Below, in pieces: positions 9,100 to 20,416 of a DNA stretch of 46,481 nucleotides; position 1 is the first letter of the stretch; every line of letters begins with the position of its first letter. A program made the position numbers and the translations under genes. Under the pieces are notes generated by a model. That model did not search any database. It was not told the origin of the DNA and saw nothing but the letters and a program-made list of their open reading frames with translations. This DNA comes from Intrasporangiaceae bacterium (lineage in GTDB: Bacteria > Actinomycetota > Actinomycetes > Actinomycetales > Dermatophilaceae), in assembly GCA_021324575.1 (NCBI GenBank), contig JAJPIW010000086.1, positions 1 through 46,481 of the forward strand. Direction: 5' to 3'.

Positions 9100-9756
9100 C
9101 TATTCGTCGAGGCCGATGAACCGCCGGAGCTCGGCCGCTCCCGACACCTCGACGACGGCGTTGCCACGGTCGAACGTCTCGGGCGTGAGCACCAGACCGA
9201 CATTGACCGCGAGCTCGCCCTCGCGGCGCTCGAGCCGATGGCGACCGTTGTCGACGTAGCCGACCTTGCGGCTCACCGCGAGCGACGCCGGGTTGTCGGT
9301 GAAGGCGCCCGAGGTCACCTCGGCAAAGCCCAGGTGGTCGAACGCCAACGCGCAGATCGCCCGACGCATCATGGTGCCGATTCCCTTGCCGTGGAAGGCC
9401 ATTCCCAGCCACGACCCGGTCTCGCCCGACCGCGTGACGAGGAACTTCCTGGTCTCGACCGCCTGGACGCCGACGACGACGCCGTCGTGCCGGACGACCA
9501 GCGGCAGCGCCCACTCGGCCGGCGACAGTTCGGCCCGCTTGCGCCAGAAGTACTGCGCCGTGTTGGTCCGCAGCGTGTCCCCGGTCGCCTCGGTCCACGG
9601 GACGTAGAACGGCATCCGCTCCGGCTCGTGGATCCCGGCGGCCGCGACCTCGACGAGCTCGGCCACGTCCTCGTCGGTCGGGTAGCGCAGCGACAGCGGG
9701 CCCGCCTCGACGCGCAGCGCGAAGGGCGGAAAGGCTCGGGTGAGGTCGACCGGCAT
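9100..9756 (-). CDS. GNAT family N-acetyltransferase (RimJ/RimL-like)
   Basis: 218 residues. LSLRYPTDEDVAEL is the typical first beta strand and helix. LGMAFHGKGIGTMMRRAICALAF contains the acetyl-CoA-binding motif A (here H-G-K-G-I-G), followed by AEVTSGAFTDNPASLAVSRKVGY, the conserved Asn-Ser-Lys-Gly block of RimJ/RimL-type proteins. These transfer acetyl from acetyl-CoA to an amino group of protein or small molecule; the acceptor is not predictable. The start codon lies inside a 12-bp hairpin (9751-9779) and no ribosome binding site is apparent, so initiation may be leaderless or structurally controlled. Confidence 0.85.
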   Translation of the reverse strand: MPVDLTRAFPPFALRVEAGPLSLRYPTDEDVAELVEVAAAGIHEPERMPFYVPWTEATGDTLRTNTAQYFWRKRAELSPAEWALPLVVRHDGVVVGVQAVETRKFLVTRSGETGSWLGMAFHGKGIGTMMRRAICALAFDHLGFAEVTSGAFTDNPASLAVSRKVGYVDNGRHRLERREGELAVNVGLVLTPETFDRGNAVVEVSGAAELRRFIGLDE

Positions 9757-9779
9757 ACGAGAAACCGTCTCGTATGCCG
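9751..9779 (-). other. Hairpin built from an inverted GTATGCCG pair, over the GNAT start codon
   Basis: CGGCATACGAGA (9751-9762) pairs perfectly with TCTCGTATGCCG (9768-9779) around a 5-base loop. The two octamers form the outer eight pairs. The ATG of the GNAT gene (9756-9754) sits in one arm. For the upstream minus-strand PaiB-like gene it could serve as a terminator, though without a T tract. Confidence 0.8.
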
Positions 9780-9826
9780 CACGCGCGCGGCAAACCGTTT
9801 TGGACCGGCAGCCCGCCGCGGACGGA

Positions 9827-10447
9827 TCAGGAGTTGAAGCGAGCCAGGTCGCTCACGCCGTCGACGTCGCCGACCGCTCGCAGCCCGGCGAGCACTCCGG
9901 CGCGGTCGGCCGCGGACCGGTTCTGGCTGAACTTGGCCTTGGCCTCGATCGAGGTGATCTGCAGCTCGACGCCGACGATGGCGCGCAGCTGTCCGTCGAT
10001 GTAGGCCGGGGGCGCATCGGCGGGCGACCACTGCGGGTCGAACGGCGCCTCGTACTTGGCGGTCAGCCGGGTCACCAGCTCGCGGACCCACGCGGGGTCG
10101 TCATGGATGACCAGGTCGCCGGTGACGTTGAGGGTCAGGTGGTTCCAGGTCGGGACCACGCGCCCGTGCTCGGCCTTGGCGGCATACCAGGTGGGGGAGA
10201 TGTAGGAGTCGCTGCCGTGGACGATGACGAGCGACGGCCCGGTGAGCGTGCGCGACCAGTGGTCGTTCATCCGGGCGACGTGCCCGAGGAGCGCCCCGTG
10301 CTCGCCGACCGACTCTTCGAAGAGCAGGGGCAGGAAGGTGCTCACCAGCCCCTCGGTCGTCGGGCTCACCAGGTCGGCGGCTCCGAGGCCGTGGAGCAGG
10401 TCGAGGACGTCGAGGTCATCCATCGCGAAGTGGCGGGGTACGTACAC
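9827..10447 (-). CDS. PaiB family FMN-binding protein
   Basis: 206 residues from GTG 10447, chosen because PaiB proteins begin MYxPxHF and this reads (M)YVPRHFAMDD; a GTG two codons earlier is possible. Further conserved blocks: ADLVSPTTEGLVSTFLPLLF, ARMNDHWSR, VIVHGSDSYISPTWYA and VVPTWNHLTLNVTG, the flavin-binding split-barrel signature. Founding members were described as negative regulators of sporulation and protease genes; no DNA-binding domain is visible, so an FMN- or heme-linked enzymatic role is equally possible. It is followed by the octamer hairpin and the GNAT gene on the same strand. Confidence 0.88.
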   Translation of the reverse strand: MYVPRHFAMDDLDVLDLLHGLGAADLVSPTTEGLVSTFLPLLFEESVGEHGALLGHVARMNDHWSRTLTGPSLVIVHGSDSYISPTWYAAKAEHGRVVPTWNHLTLNVTGDLVIHDDPAWVRELVTRLTAKYEAPFDPQWSPADAPPAYIDGQLRAIVGVELQITSIEAKAKFSQNRSAADRAGVLAGLRAVGDVDGVSDLARFNS

Positions 10448-10500
10448 AGTCACACGGTATGCCGGAGCGCGAACGGTATGCGGTGGCAGCCCGCTGGCTG

Positions 10501-10545
10501 GCGCACTCGGCGCACTCGGCGCACTCGGCGCACCCGGCGCACCCG
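10501..10545. repeat. 9-bp tandem repeat, five units
   Basis: Three units of GCGCACTCG followed by two of GCGCACCCG, contiguous, in the intergenic region between the PaiB-like gene and the ilv leader. No coding function is supported. The homogeneous units suggest slippage, so copy number probably varies between strains. The rest of 10454-10671 holds two octamer-like words and nothing else I recognise. Confidence 0.9.
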
Positions 10546-10671
10546 ACAAGTTGCGTCCACACCCGAGAAGACAACTCGGGCGCAGAGGGAAGAACCCCGA
10601 GAACCCGATAACTTCAGGGGGCGGGTGGTGGACGTCACGGGTCCGGATCGTGGGACCGGGCGTCTCGCGTG

Positions 10672-10700
10672 TTGACACGGCATACGGTCCGGGGGAGAGT
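10672..10700 (+). promoter_or_regulatory. Promoter of the ilvBNC leader
   Basis: TTGACA (10672-10677), a 17-base spacer carrying one CGGCATAC octamer, then GAGAGT (10695-10700). The -10 ends 7 bases before the leader-peptide GTG at 10708, which suits transcription starting at or next to that codon. A GGGGGAGAG stretch could alternatively act as a ribosome binding site if the start is further upstream. Confidence 0.55.
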
Positions 10701-10707
10701 TGCGGAC

Positions 10708-10749
10708 GTGGCACGACTCCTCGTACTCAACCAGCGCGCTGGCCGGTAG
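10708..10749 (+). CDS. ilvBNC leader peptide (attenuation control)
   Basis: GTG start, 13 residues reading MARLLVLNQRAGR, then TAG. Four of the first seven codons after the start are Leu or Val (CTC CTC GTA CTC). This is the expected design of BCAA attenuation leaders in actinobacteria: ribosome stalling on scarce charged Leu/Val tRNA would let downstream RNA refold and avoid the terminator at 10775-10807. It lies 129 bases before ilvB. Similar LVL-containing peptides precede ilvB in Streptomyces and corynebacteria. Confidence 0.85.
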   Translation: MARLLVLNQRAGR

Positions 10750-10755
10750 GCACTT

Positions 10756-10808
10756 CCTCCCGACGAGCGCGCGCCCCTCTTGGTCCCACCGGACGGGAGG
10801 GTTTTTTT
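10756..10808 (+). terminator. Attenuator terminator of the ilvBNC leader
   Basis: CCCTC (10775-10779) pairs with GAGGG (10797-10801), and inside it GTCC pairs with GGAC around CACC. The hairpin is followed by seven T (10802-10808). A second possible pairing, CCTCCCG (10756-10762) with CGGGAGG (10794-10800), uses the same 3' arm and could be the competing structure. The leader peptide stops seven bases before the first arm. Confidence 0.8.
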
Positions 10809-10878
10809 GTGCACCGACACCGGTGCCAGCTGGAACCCAAGCACGAACCAGACAACGATGTGAAAGCGGTGACCGACG

Positions 10879-14404
<3,526 letters not shown>

Positions 14405-14422
14405 CCCTCACCGGCACCTCTC

Positions 14423-14458
14423 GTATGCCGCGCGCCCACCTTTGGGCGCGCGGCATAC
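14423..14458 (+). terminator. Terminator of ilvBNC made from an inverted octamer pair
   Basis: GTATGCCGCGCGCCCA (14423-14438) and its exact complement (14443-14458) enclose a 4-base loop: a 16-bp perfect stem. The outermost eight pairs are the genome-wide octamer GTATGCCG and its inverse. No T tract follows, as is common for high-GC terminators. Confidence 0.85.
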
Positions 14459-14629
14459 CTCATCCGGGTGGCCGCCGTCTTGGCGTTCGTTCTCACGGAA
14501 CACTGGCGGACCGGACGGCGAGACAGTGTCGGCAGCCTTGTGCAGACTGAGTGTCGTGCTGAACGGCGATGCGTTCGCGATGGTCGATGGTCCGACATCG
14601 CAGACCCATCGCACTCGATCGGAGGCGTC

Positions 14630-15289
14630 TTGAAGCTGCTGCTCACATCCGGGGGTGTCACCAACCCCAGCATCCACGATGCGCTGGTCGACGTGCTGGG
14701 CAAGCCGACAGCCGAGGCCAGCGCCCTCTGCATCCCCACCGCTCAGTGGGGCCACCCCAGGTGTGGGCCGGTCTCGGCACGGGGCTTCGTCAGCGGGTTG
14801 CCACCGTGGGGCGGCCTGACCTGTTTGGCGTGGAAGTCGCTGGGCCTTCTGGAGCTGTCGGCGCTGGCCACGATCGGGGCAGACCGTTGGGTTCCCTGGG
14901 TCCGGGAGGCCGACGTCCTGCTGGTCGACGGCGGCGACGCGACGTACCTGTGTCACTGGATGCGCGAGTCCGGGCTGGCCGACCTCCTGCCGTCGCTGCA
15001 CGACACGGTCTGGGTGGGAGTCAGCGCCGGGAGCATGGTCTTGACCCCCCGGATCGGCGCGGCCTTCGTGCAGTGGCCGTCCGCACCGGATGACCGCACT
15101 CTTGGCGTCGTCGACTTCTCGATCTTCCCGCACCTGGACGTCTTTCCCACGAACAGCCTGGTCGAGGCGGAGCGCTGGGCCACCGAGATCGACGGCCCGG
15201 CATACGCCATCGACGACCAGACGGCGATCACCGTGACCGACGGCACCGTCGAGGTCGTCTCCGAGGGCAGCTGGCAGCGTCTTGGCTGA
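14630..15289 (+). CDS. Peptidase E-like (S51 family) serine peptidase
   Basis: 219 residues from TTG 14630, with GGAGG four bases before it; no better start matches where homology begins (KLLLTSGGVTN). Conserved elements: VLLVDGGDATYL, VGVSAGSM with the nucleophilic Ser, and FPHLDVFP with the His. S51 enzymes cleave Asp-X dipeptides or, in the cyanophycinase branch, related peptides. The arr start overlaps its last codons. The region 14459-14629 upstream holds no recognisable gene. Confidence 0.8.
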   Translation: MKLLLTSGGVTNPSIHDALVDVLGKPTAEASALCIPTAQWGHPRCGPVSARGFVSGLPPWGGLTCLAWKSLGLLELSALATIGADRWVPWVREADVLLVDGGDATYLCHWMRESGLADLLPSLHDTVWVGVSAGSMVLTPRIGAAFVQWPSAPDDRTLGVVDFSIFPHLDVFPTNSLVEAERWATEIDGPAYAIDDQTAITVTDGTVEVVSEGSWQRLG

Positions 15290-15716
15290 CGGTGGAGGCC
15301 ATGATCGAGCGTCAGGCGCAGACGAGGGACCGTTCTTCCATGGCACCAGAGCCGACCTGAGGATCGGCGACGTGCTCACCGCCGGCTTCCGGTCGAACTA
15401 CCGGCCAGATGTGGTGATGAACCACATCTACTTCACCGCGCTGCGTGACGGCGCCGGGCTGGCCGCGGAACTCGCCACCGGCGAGGGTGCTCCACGCGTT
15501 TATGTTGTCGAGCCAACCGGGACGTTCGAGGACGACCCCAACGTCACTGACAAGAAGTTCCCCGGTAACCCCACCCGGTCCTACCGCAGCACCGAGCCGC
15601 TGAGGGTCCTCGACGAGGTGACCGACTGGAAACGGCAGACGCCTGCGGAGCTCCGGGCTTGGCGCGAACGTCTGGCCGCCATCCGCCCAGCTGAACGCGG
15701 GGTGATCATCAACTGA
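15282..15716 (+). CDS. arr: Rifamycin NAD+ ADP-ribosyltransferase (Arr family)
   Basis: 144 residues, close to the ~142 of Arr-ms. Signature: GPFFHGTRADLRIGDVLTAGF, HIYFTALRDGAGLAAELA, VYVVEPTGTFEDDPN, TDKKFPGNPTRSYRS and EPLRVLDEVTDW. Arr attaches ADP-ribose from NAD to the rifamycin ansa chain and inactivates it. The only in-frame start is TTG 15282, inside the end of the peptidase gene, so the two are probably cotranscribed. Chromosomal arr genes are widespread in actinobacteria; it may modify other substrates natively. Confidence 0.92.
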   Translation: MADGGGHDRASGADEGPFFHGTRADLRIGDVLTAGFRSNYRPDVVMNHIYFTALRDGAGLAAELATGEGAPRVYVVEPTGTFEDDPNVTDKKFPGNPTRSYRSTEPLRVLDEVTDWKRQTPAELRAWRERLAAIRPAERGVIIN

Positions 15717-15806
15717 CCGGCATACCCGCGGACCCCCGTCGCACACCGTGCCGGGCGACGTGACCTGTGCCCGCGGTCCTGGATCGCGAGGCCGTGCCGG
15801 ATGACG

Positions 15807-16907
15807 TCAGGGCCCGCCGACGACCCACTCGGCGTAGAACACCCCAAGGCCCGCCGCAACGCTCACGCCGCAGATGATCCAGAAGCGGATCGTGACGGTG
15901 ATCTGCTCCCAGCCGAGCAACTCGAAGTGGTGGTGGATCGGCGTCATCCGGAACAACCGCCTGCCGACGCCGCCGTTGCTGCGCTTGGTCAGCTTGAAGT
16001 AGCCCACCTGCAGAATCACCGACACCGTCTCAAGCACGAAGAGCCCACCGAGGATGATCATCAGCAGCTCGGTGCGGGTCATGATCGCCAGGCCGGCAAG
16101 TGCCCCGCCGAGCCCGAGGGAGCCGGTGTCGCCCATGAAGATCTTGGCCGGTGAGGCGTTCCACCACAGGAAGCCGAAGCAGGCACCCATCACGCAGGCG
16201 GCGACCACCGCCAGGTCGATCGGATCGCGCACGTCGTAGCACGTGGACGAGCTCACGAACTGGCAGTTCTGGTTGAACTGCCAGACGCTGATCAGCACGT
16301 AGGCGCCGAAGACCATCACGCAGGCACCGGCCGCCTGACCGTCCAGGCCATCGGTGAGGTTCACGCCGTTGCTGGCGCCGGTGATCATGAGGTTCGCCCA
16401 GAGCACGAAGAGGATGATCCCGATGACGGTTCCATGGAAGGCGAGGTTGAACCAGGTGTCGCGCACGAACGAGATGCGATAGCTCGCCGGGGTGATGCCG
16501 ACGCGGGAGAACTTGGTGGCCAGGATCGCGAAGATGACCGCGACCACGGTCTGACCGATGAGCTTCTCCGACGACCGCAGGCCGAGCGAATGCTCGTGGG
16601 TGATCTTGGTCCAGTCGTCCAGGAAGCCGACGAACCCGATCCCGGCCATCAGGAAGAGCACGAGCAACCCGGACGCCGTCGGTGCGTTCCAGGTGAGCAG
16701 GTGCGCCATCGCATACCCGACCACCGAGCCGGCGATGATCACGATGCCGCCCATCTGGGGCGTACCGCGCTTGGTGTGGTGACTGGTCGGGCCGTCGTCG
16801 CGGACGAACTGACCCCAACCGCGGTGCTTGGCGAGCGAGATGAAGTAACGGGTGCCGACGAGCCCGATGAGGAGCGCGACGAACGCGCCGATGACGACCA
16901 GCTTCAC
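15807..16907 (-). CDS. mraY: Phospho-N-acetylmuramoyl-pentapeptide transferase, isolated copy
   Basis: 366 residues from GTG 16907 (GAGGAC about 8 bases upstream). About ten transmembrane helices. It transfers phospho-MurNAc-pentapeptide from UDP to undecaprenyl phosphate, forming lipid I. Active-site motifs are intact: FLDDWTK (Asp-Asp), NLTDGLDG, FMGDTGSLGLGG (Asp) and TPIHHHFEL. mraY normally sits in the dcw cluster between murF and murD; here none of those genes is nearby. Either the cluster has been split or this is a second paralogue. An insertion-like loop with two Cys (NQNCQFVSSSTCYD) faces outside. Confidence 0.93.
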   Translation of the reverse strand: MKLVVIGAFVALLIGLVGTRYFISLAKHRGWGQFVRDDGPTSHHTKRGTPQMGGIVIIAGSVVGYAMAHLLTWNAPTASGLLVLFLMAGIGFVGFLDDWTKITHEHSLGLRSSEKLIGQTVVAVIFAILATKFSRVGITPASYRISFVRDTWFNLAFHGTVIGIILFVLWANLMITGASNGVNLTDGLDGQAAGACVMVFGAYVLISVWQFNQNCQFVSSSTCYDVRDPIDLAVVAACVMGACFGFLWWNASPAKIFMGDTGSLGLGGALAGLAIMTRTELLMIILGGLFVLETVSVILQVGYFKLTKRSNGGVGRRLFRMTPIHHHFELLGWEQITVTIRFWIICGVSVAAGLGVFYAEWVVGGP

Positions 16908-17155
16908 CGGCAACGTCCTCGCGTGAGCAAGGGCGTCGTCGGAACGACCGGGGGCCTGCGCATGCGTCGGTCCATCCTCTTGAGAAACCCACCTGGTTCG
17001 ACACTGACCGCCCCGGAGGCCTCGGGGCCCGGAGTCGGATTCGGCTTGAAGAGTATGCCGTCCACGGTGCCAAGGGCGGATAGCCGCCCAGCGCGCCGCT
17101 ATACGGTGAACGCCTACCCACTGGCCCCACACAACTGCTTCCTGGGAGACATCTG

Positions 17156-17776
17156 ATGCCCGACACCACCTGCCACATGTCGATCTCGCTCGACGGCTTC
17201 GTCGCCGGACCCGAGCAGAGCCGGGACCACCCGCTGGGCAGGCGCGGCGGCGAGCTGCACGGCTGGCACATCGGCGACCCACGCGCGACCGAGGCCGACG
17301 AGACAGCCACCGGATGGCTCATGCGCCCTCGTGGCGCCTACGTCATGGGGCGAAACATGTTCGGGCCGATCCGCGGTGAGTGGAACGAGGCGTGGGACGG
17401 GTGGTGGGGACCCGAGCCGCCCTACCGCGCCCCCGTCTTCGTGCTCACCCATCACGCCCACGGACCGATCGAGATGGAGGGCGGGACCACCTTCCACTTC
17501 GTCACCGCGGGGTTCGACGCCGCCTACGCCCAGGCGCTCGAAGCGGCCGACGGCAACGGCGTGGACATCGCCGGTGGCGCCTCGACCGTTCGACAGGCGC
17601 TCAACGCCGGCGTCATCGATGAGCTCACCCTCGACATCGCGCCCGTCCTGCTCGGCAGCGGCGAGCGCATCTTCGACGGCGTCGAGACGTTCGGCTTCGA
17701 GCCCGTCGAGGTGCTCCACTCACCGCTGACCACCCACATCCGCTACCGGAGGGGCAGCACCAGCTCAGACGTCTGA
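17156..17776 (+). CDS. Dihydrofolate reductase-fold (RibD C-terminal) protein
   Basis: 206 residues, ATG with GGGAGA about 8 bases upstream. CHMSISLDGFVAGPEQSRDHPLG is the typical N-terminal block; GAYVMGRNMFGPI binds NADPH phosphate; DIAGGASTVRQALNAGVIDELTLDIAPVLLGSG is the C-terminal signature. Members reduce pyrimidine, folate or unidentified substrates with NADPH. The true substrate is unknown; it is not the housekeeping FolA. The 248-bp gap before it (16908-17155) holds one octamer (17053), a small GGGCGG/CCGCCC hairpin near 17080 and a possible -10 near 17101. Confidence 0.85.
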   Translation: MPDTTCHMSISLDGFVAGPEQSRDHPLGRRGGELHGWHIGDPRATEADETATGWLMRPRGAYVMGRNMFGPIRGEWNEAWDGWWGPEPPYRAPVFVLTHHAHGPIEMEGGTTFHFVTAGFDAAYAQALEAADGNGVDIAGGASTVRQALNAGVIDELTLDIAPVLLGSGERIFDGVETFGFEPVEVLHSPLTTHIRYRRGSTSSDV

Positions 17777-17882
17777 CCGGACGCCGACTCAGCCCAAGGG
17801 TGCGCTGGGCGTGCAGGTGCCGGGCTCACCACGTTCTCGCGCCACCGCGGGCAGTCCGAAAGGGCCCGATAGCCTGCGGACC

Positions 17883-18398
17883 GTGACCGAACCACCTGCG
17901 GAGCTGGCCGCGCGGCCGCCGTCCTACGCCCGGGTCTCGCTGGCGGTCATGACCGACGCCAACGCGGCGAACCTGCTGGGCAACGTCCACGGCGGGGACA
18001 TCATGAAGCTCGCTGACTCGACCGCCGGGGCCGTCGCCCAACGGCACAGCGGCGGTCCGGCGGTGACCGCCGCGATGGACGAGATGGCGTTCCTCCACCC
18101 GGTCCACGTCGGTGACATCGTGCGCACCTTCGCCCAGGTCAACTGGGCCGGGCGGTCCTCGATGGAGATCGGGGTCCGGATCGAGGCACAGCCGTGGGAC
18201 AGCGCTGCGAACGAGCCGCTGCACGTGGCATCGGCCTACTTCGTCTTCGTGGCCATCGACGAGCACGGCAGTCCGCGCGCTGTGCCCGGTCTGCTCCCCC
18301 AGACCACGGAGGAGCGCCGCCGTATGCGGGAGGCGCAGATCCGGCGGGCGCACCGTCTCGCCAAGAAACTCGAGATCGACCAGGGCCGGGAGGCCTGA
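17883..18398 (+). CDS. Acyl-CoA thioesterase, hotdog fold
   Basis: 171 residues from GTG 17883; TAGCCT (17870-17875) ends 7 bases upstream, predicting a leaderless mRNA. NLLGNVHGGDIMKLADSTAGAVAQRHSGG is the YciA/BFIT-type motif, with the catalytic Asp in this block, followed by the hotdog sheet (FLHPVHVGDIVRTFAQV). It hydrolyses acyl-CoA to free acid and CoA in the cytosol; chain-length preference is unknown. The C-terminus is a charged helix rich in Arg. Confidence 0.88.
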   Translation: MTEPPAELAARPPSYARVSLAVMTDANAANLLGNVHGGDIMKLADSTAGAVAQRHSGGPAVTAAMDEMAFLHPVHVGDIVRTFAQVNWAGRSSMEIGVRIEAQPWDSAANEPLHVASAYFVFVAIDEHGSPRAVPGLLPQTTEERRRMREAQIRRAHRLAKKLEIDQGREA

Positions 18399-18465
18399 GC
18401 GGCACCCGAGCGCCCGGCATACCAGACGTTCGTGGCGCTCAACCTCGTCGCCCGCCTGCGACCCC

Positions 18466-18508
18466 GAAACCGCGTGAAACCGCGGTGAGGGTGCGGTGAA
18501 ACCGCGGC
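18466..18508 (+). promoter_or_regulatory. Four direct repeats at 10-11 bp spacing, SARP-type operator
   Basis: Successive units GAAACCGCGT, GAAACCGCGGT, GAGGGTGCGGT and GAAACCGCGGC run head to tail upstream of the ABC ATPase fragment. SARP regulators are known to bind direct repeats with 11-bp periodicity, and a decayed SARP gene lies 1 kb away, so this may be its former binding site. That link is inference. Confidence 0.5.
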
Positions 18509-18740
18509 CGCGCAGACTTGCCGGCACGGACACCACCATTGACTCTGCCGTCCGGGCCCGAGGACTGGTCAAGACCTTCGGCGACCTGCGGGCCGTCGAC
18601 GGCGTCGACCTCGACGTCCCACGCGGCACCGTCTTCGGAGTGCTGGGCCCCAACGGCGCCGGCAAGACGACCATGCTCCGGATGCTCGCCACCCTGCTGC
18701 GGATCGACGCCGGATCGGCCGAGGTCTTCGAGGTCACCCG
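18496..18740 (+). pseudogene. 5' fragment of an ABC transporter ATPase
   Basis: About 80 codons. [25 protein letters not shown] leads into an intact Walker A ([15 protein letters not shown]) and [12 protein letters not shown], matching drug-export (DrrA-like) ATPases. Homology stops near 18740; the Q loop, LSGGQ signature and Walker B are missing. From there the sequence belongs, in the opposite orientation, to a SARP regulator remnant. A GTG at 18496 could start it but lies in the repeat array. Confidence 0.8.
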
Positions 18741-19429
18741 CGAGGTCCGGAGCAGGTCGCCCACCGCGTGCAGGTCCTCGTCCCGCCCGAGCAGCGGGTT
18801 GGGTTCTGGCACACACCGCTGCGGATCCGGAGGCCGCCTGCCAACAGGTCGGCGTGCAGCGCCCGCAGCTCGCGACCGGGGTCGGCACCGAGGTCGTCGC
18901 GCAGGCTGCGGCGGTAGGTCTCATAGGCGAGCAGGGCCGCCGTCTCGCCCTGCGTCGCAGCGATGGCGCGAACCTGGGCAGCCCGCAGCCTCTCGTCGGC
19001 CGGCGGTCGTGCAGCCGGGCCGCGCCGACCTGGTCCGGGTCGTGCGGGGCGGACCACAGGTCCAGCGCGTCGCTGGCCAGCTGCTCGGCGCGGGCGACGT
19101 CCCCCTCGCGCAACGCGGCCTCGGCGCGGTCGGCCCACTGTCCCGCCAGCCGGAGGTCGACCTCCTCATCGGCCAGCGCGAGCCGGTAGCCGGTCGCCGT
19201 CCGCTCGAGGATGTCCGGGCCAAGGGCCGCGCGTACCCGAGAGGCGACGACCGCGAGGGCCTTGACCGGGTTGGCCGGTGGGTCGTCGGCCCAGATCTGG
19301 TCGACGAGGCGTCCGGTGCAGCCCGCCGGGCTCGGGCGCGAGGGCGAGGGCGAGGGCACTCGGCCGCCCCTCGGGGAGCGGGCGTCCGCGGAAGGTCCCC
19401 TGGCCCAGGACGCGCAGCACGGGCGTCAT
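18738..19429 (-). pseudogene. Decayed AfsR/SARP-type regulator, frameshifted and 3'-truncated
   Basis: Read from ATG 19429, which overlaps the SDR stop by four bases. Pieces lie in successive frames: [13 protein letters not shown] (start), then [22 protein letters not shown] with [23 protein letters not shown] (winged helix), then [22 protein letters not shown] with [24 protein letters not shown] (BTAD), then [22 protein letters not shown], the entry to the NB-ARC ATPase domain. At least three frame changes separate these blocks. The P-loop and TPR regions are gone; the break abuts the ABC fragment. Clearly non-functional as read. Confidence 0.85.
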
Positions 19430-20211
19430 CGGCCCCGCAGCCGCTTCGGTTGGCGGGCCAGCCACTGCGCGAACCGCTCGCCGCCGATCTCGGCATCGGG
19501 CCCGGGCAGGATCGCCCCGTCCACGAATGCGGTCATGATGGCACCGTATGCCGGGAGGGCCAGGATCCGTGGCGGTGTTCGGCCCGCGTGCTCCGACACG
19601 AGTCTGGTGAGCTCGGTCAGGTCGAAGCGGTCGGGCCCGGTCAGGTCGGGCCCTCGTGCCGGCCCGTCCGGGCGCGGGCCCACCGCGATCTCGGCGAGTC
19701 GCCGCCCGACCCAGCCGATGTCCACGGGTTGGAGCTGCATCCCGCGCAGACCCATAGCGATGGGGCCGATCCTGCCCAGGCGCGCGAACAAGGCTGCGAG
19801 GGAATGGAACTGGGTCGCACGAACGAGCGTCGCGGGCTGGTCGGACCGCTCGACGAGCTCCTCGGCGCCACGCTTGGCCCGGTAGTAGGAGTAGGGGTGG
19901 TGGTCGACGCCGACGATGGAGATCGTGACGACGTGCGGGGGAGTGTCCTGTCGGGCGGCTGCGTCGAGGACGTGACGGGTGCCGCCGAGGGTGACCGCGG
20001 CATACGACCTGGGGTTGACCGTGTCGGCGGTGTGGACGACCGCCTCGGCTCCATCGAGGACTCGGTCCAGGCCGGCGCCGGACGCGACGTCGACGCCGGA
20101 CCGACGACTGGCGCTGACGGCCTCGTGGCCCATCGCGGACAGCGCGGACATGACCTGGCTGCCGAGGGCTCCTCGGCCTCCCGTGACGACGACCCGCATG
20201 GGGTCCATCAT
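19426..20211 (-). CDS. NAD(P)-binding SDR/NmrA-like protein
   Basis: 261 residues from ATG 20211; a third Met at 20199 fits the domain start ([20 protein letters not shown]) equally well. That motif is the Rossmann dinucleotide site. [25 protein letters not shown] contains the Tyr-x3-Lys-like pair (YYRAK). The C-terminal half (LVRATQFHS and [15 protein letters not shown]) matches atypical SDRs that act as NADP sensors or oxidoreductases. Its stop overlaps the start of the SARP remnant, so the two once formed an operon. It appears intact. Confidence 0.8.
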   Translation of the reverse strand: MMDPMRVVVTGGRGALGSQVMSALSAMGHEAVSASRRSGVDVASGAGLDRVLDGAEAVVHTADTVNPRSYAAVTLGGTRHVLDAAARQDTPPHVVTISIVGVDHHPYSYYRAKRGAEELVERSDQPATLVRATQFHSLAALFARLGRIGPIAMGLRGMQLQPVDIGWVGRRLAEIAVGPRPDGPARGPDLTGPDRFDLTELTRLVSEHAGRTPPRILALPAYGAIMTAFVDGAILPGPDAEIGGERFAQWLARQPKRLRGR

Positions 20212-20291
20212 CGCCCCACCCGAGGGCTGTTTGTCGCGCGGATCACCCGTCCGGATGCCGAGCGCCGTGTTTCACATCGTGGGCAGGGTTC

Positions 20292-20297
20292 TAGACT
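20292..20297 (+). promoter_or_regulatory. Probable serA -10 element TAGACT
   Basis: TAGACT with a TTCACA-like -35 about 17 bases upstream. Transcription from here would give a 5' leader of about 110 bases before the serA GTG. I see no leader peptide or convincing hairpin in it. Confidence 0.4.
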
Positions 20298-20416
20298 CGG
20301 CGACAGCGGACACGACGTCGTGACCGGGTGACGGGACCTTCCCACCCGCCACCATCGAACGACATACGCACTCGGCGTTGCCACCGCACCCACCCACCGC
20401 TAAGGACAGCAGAACC

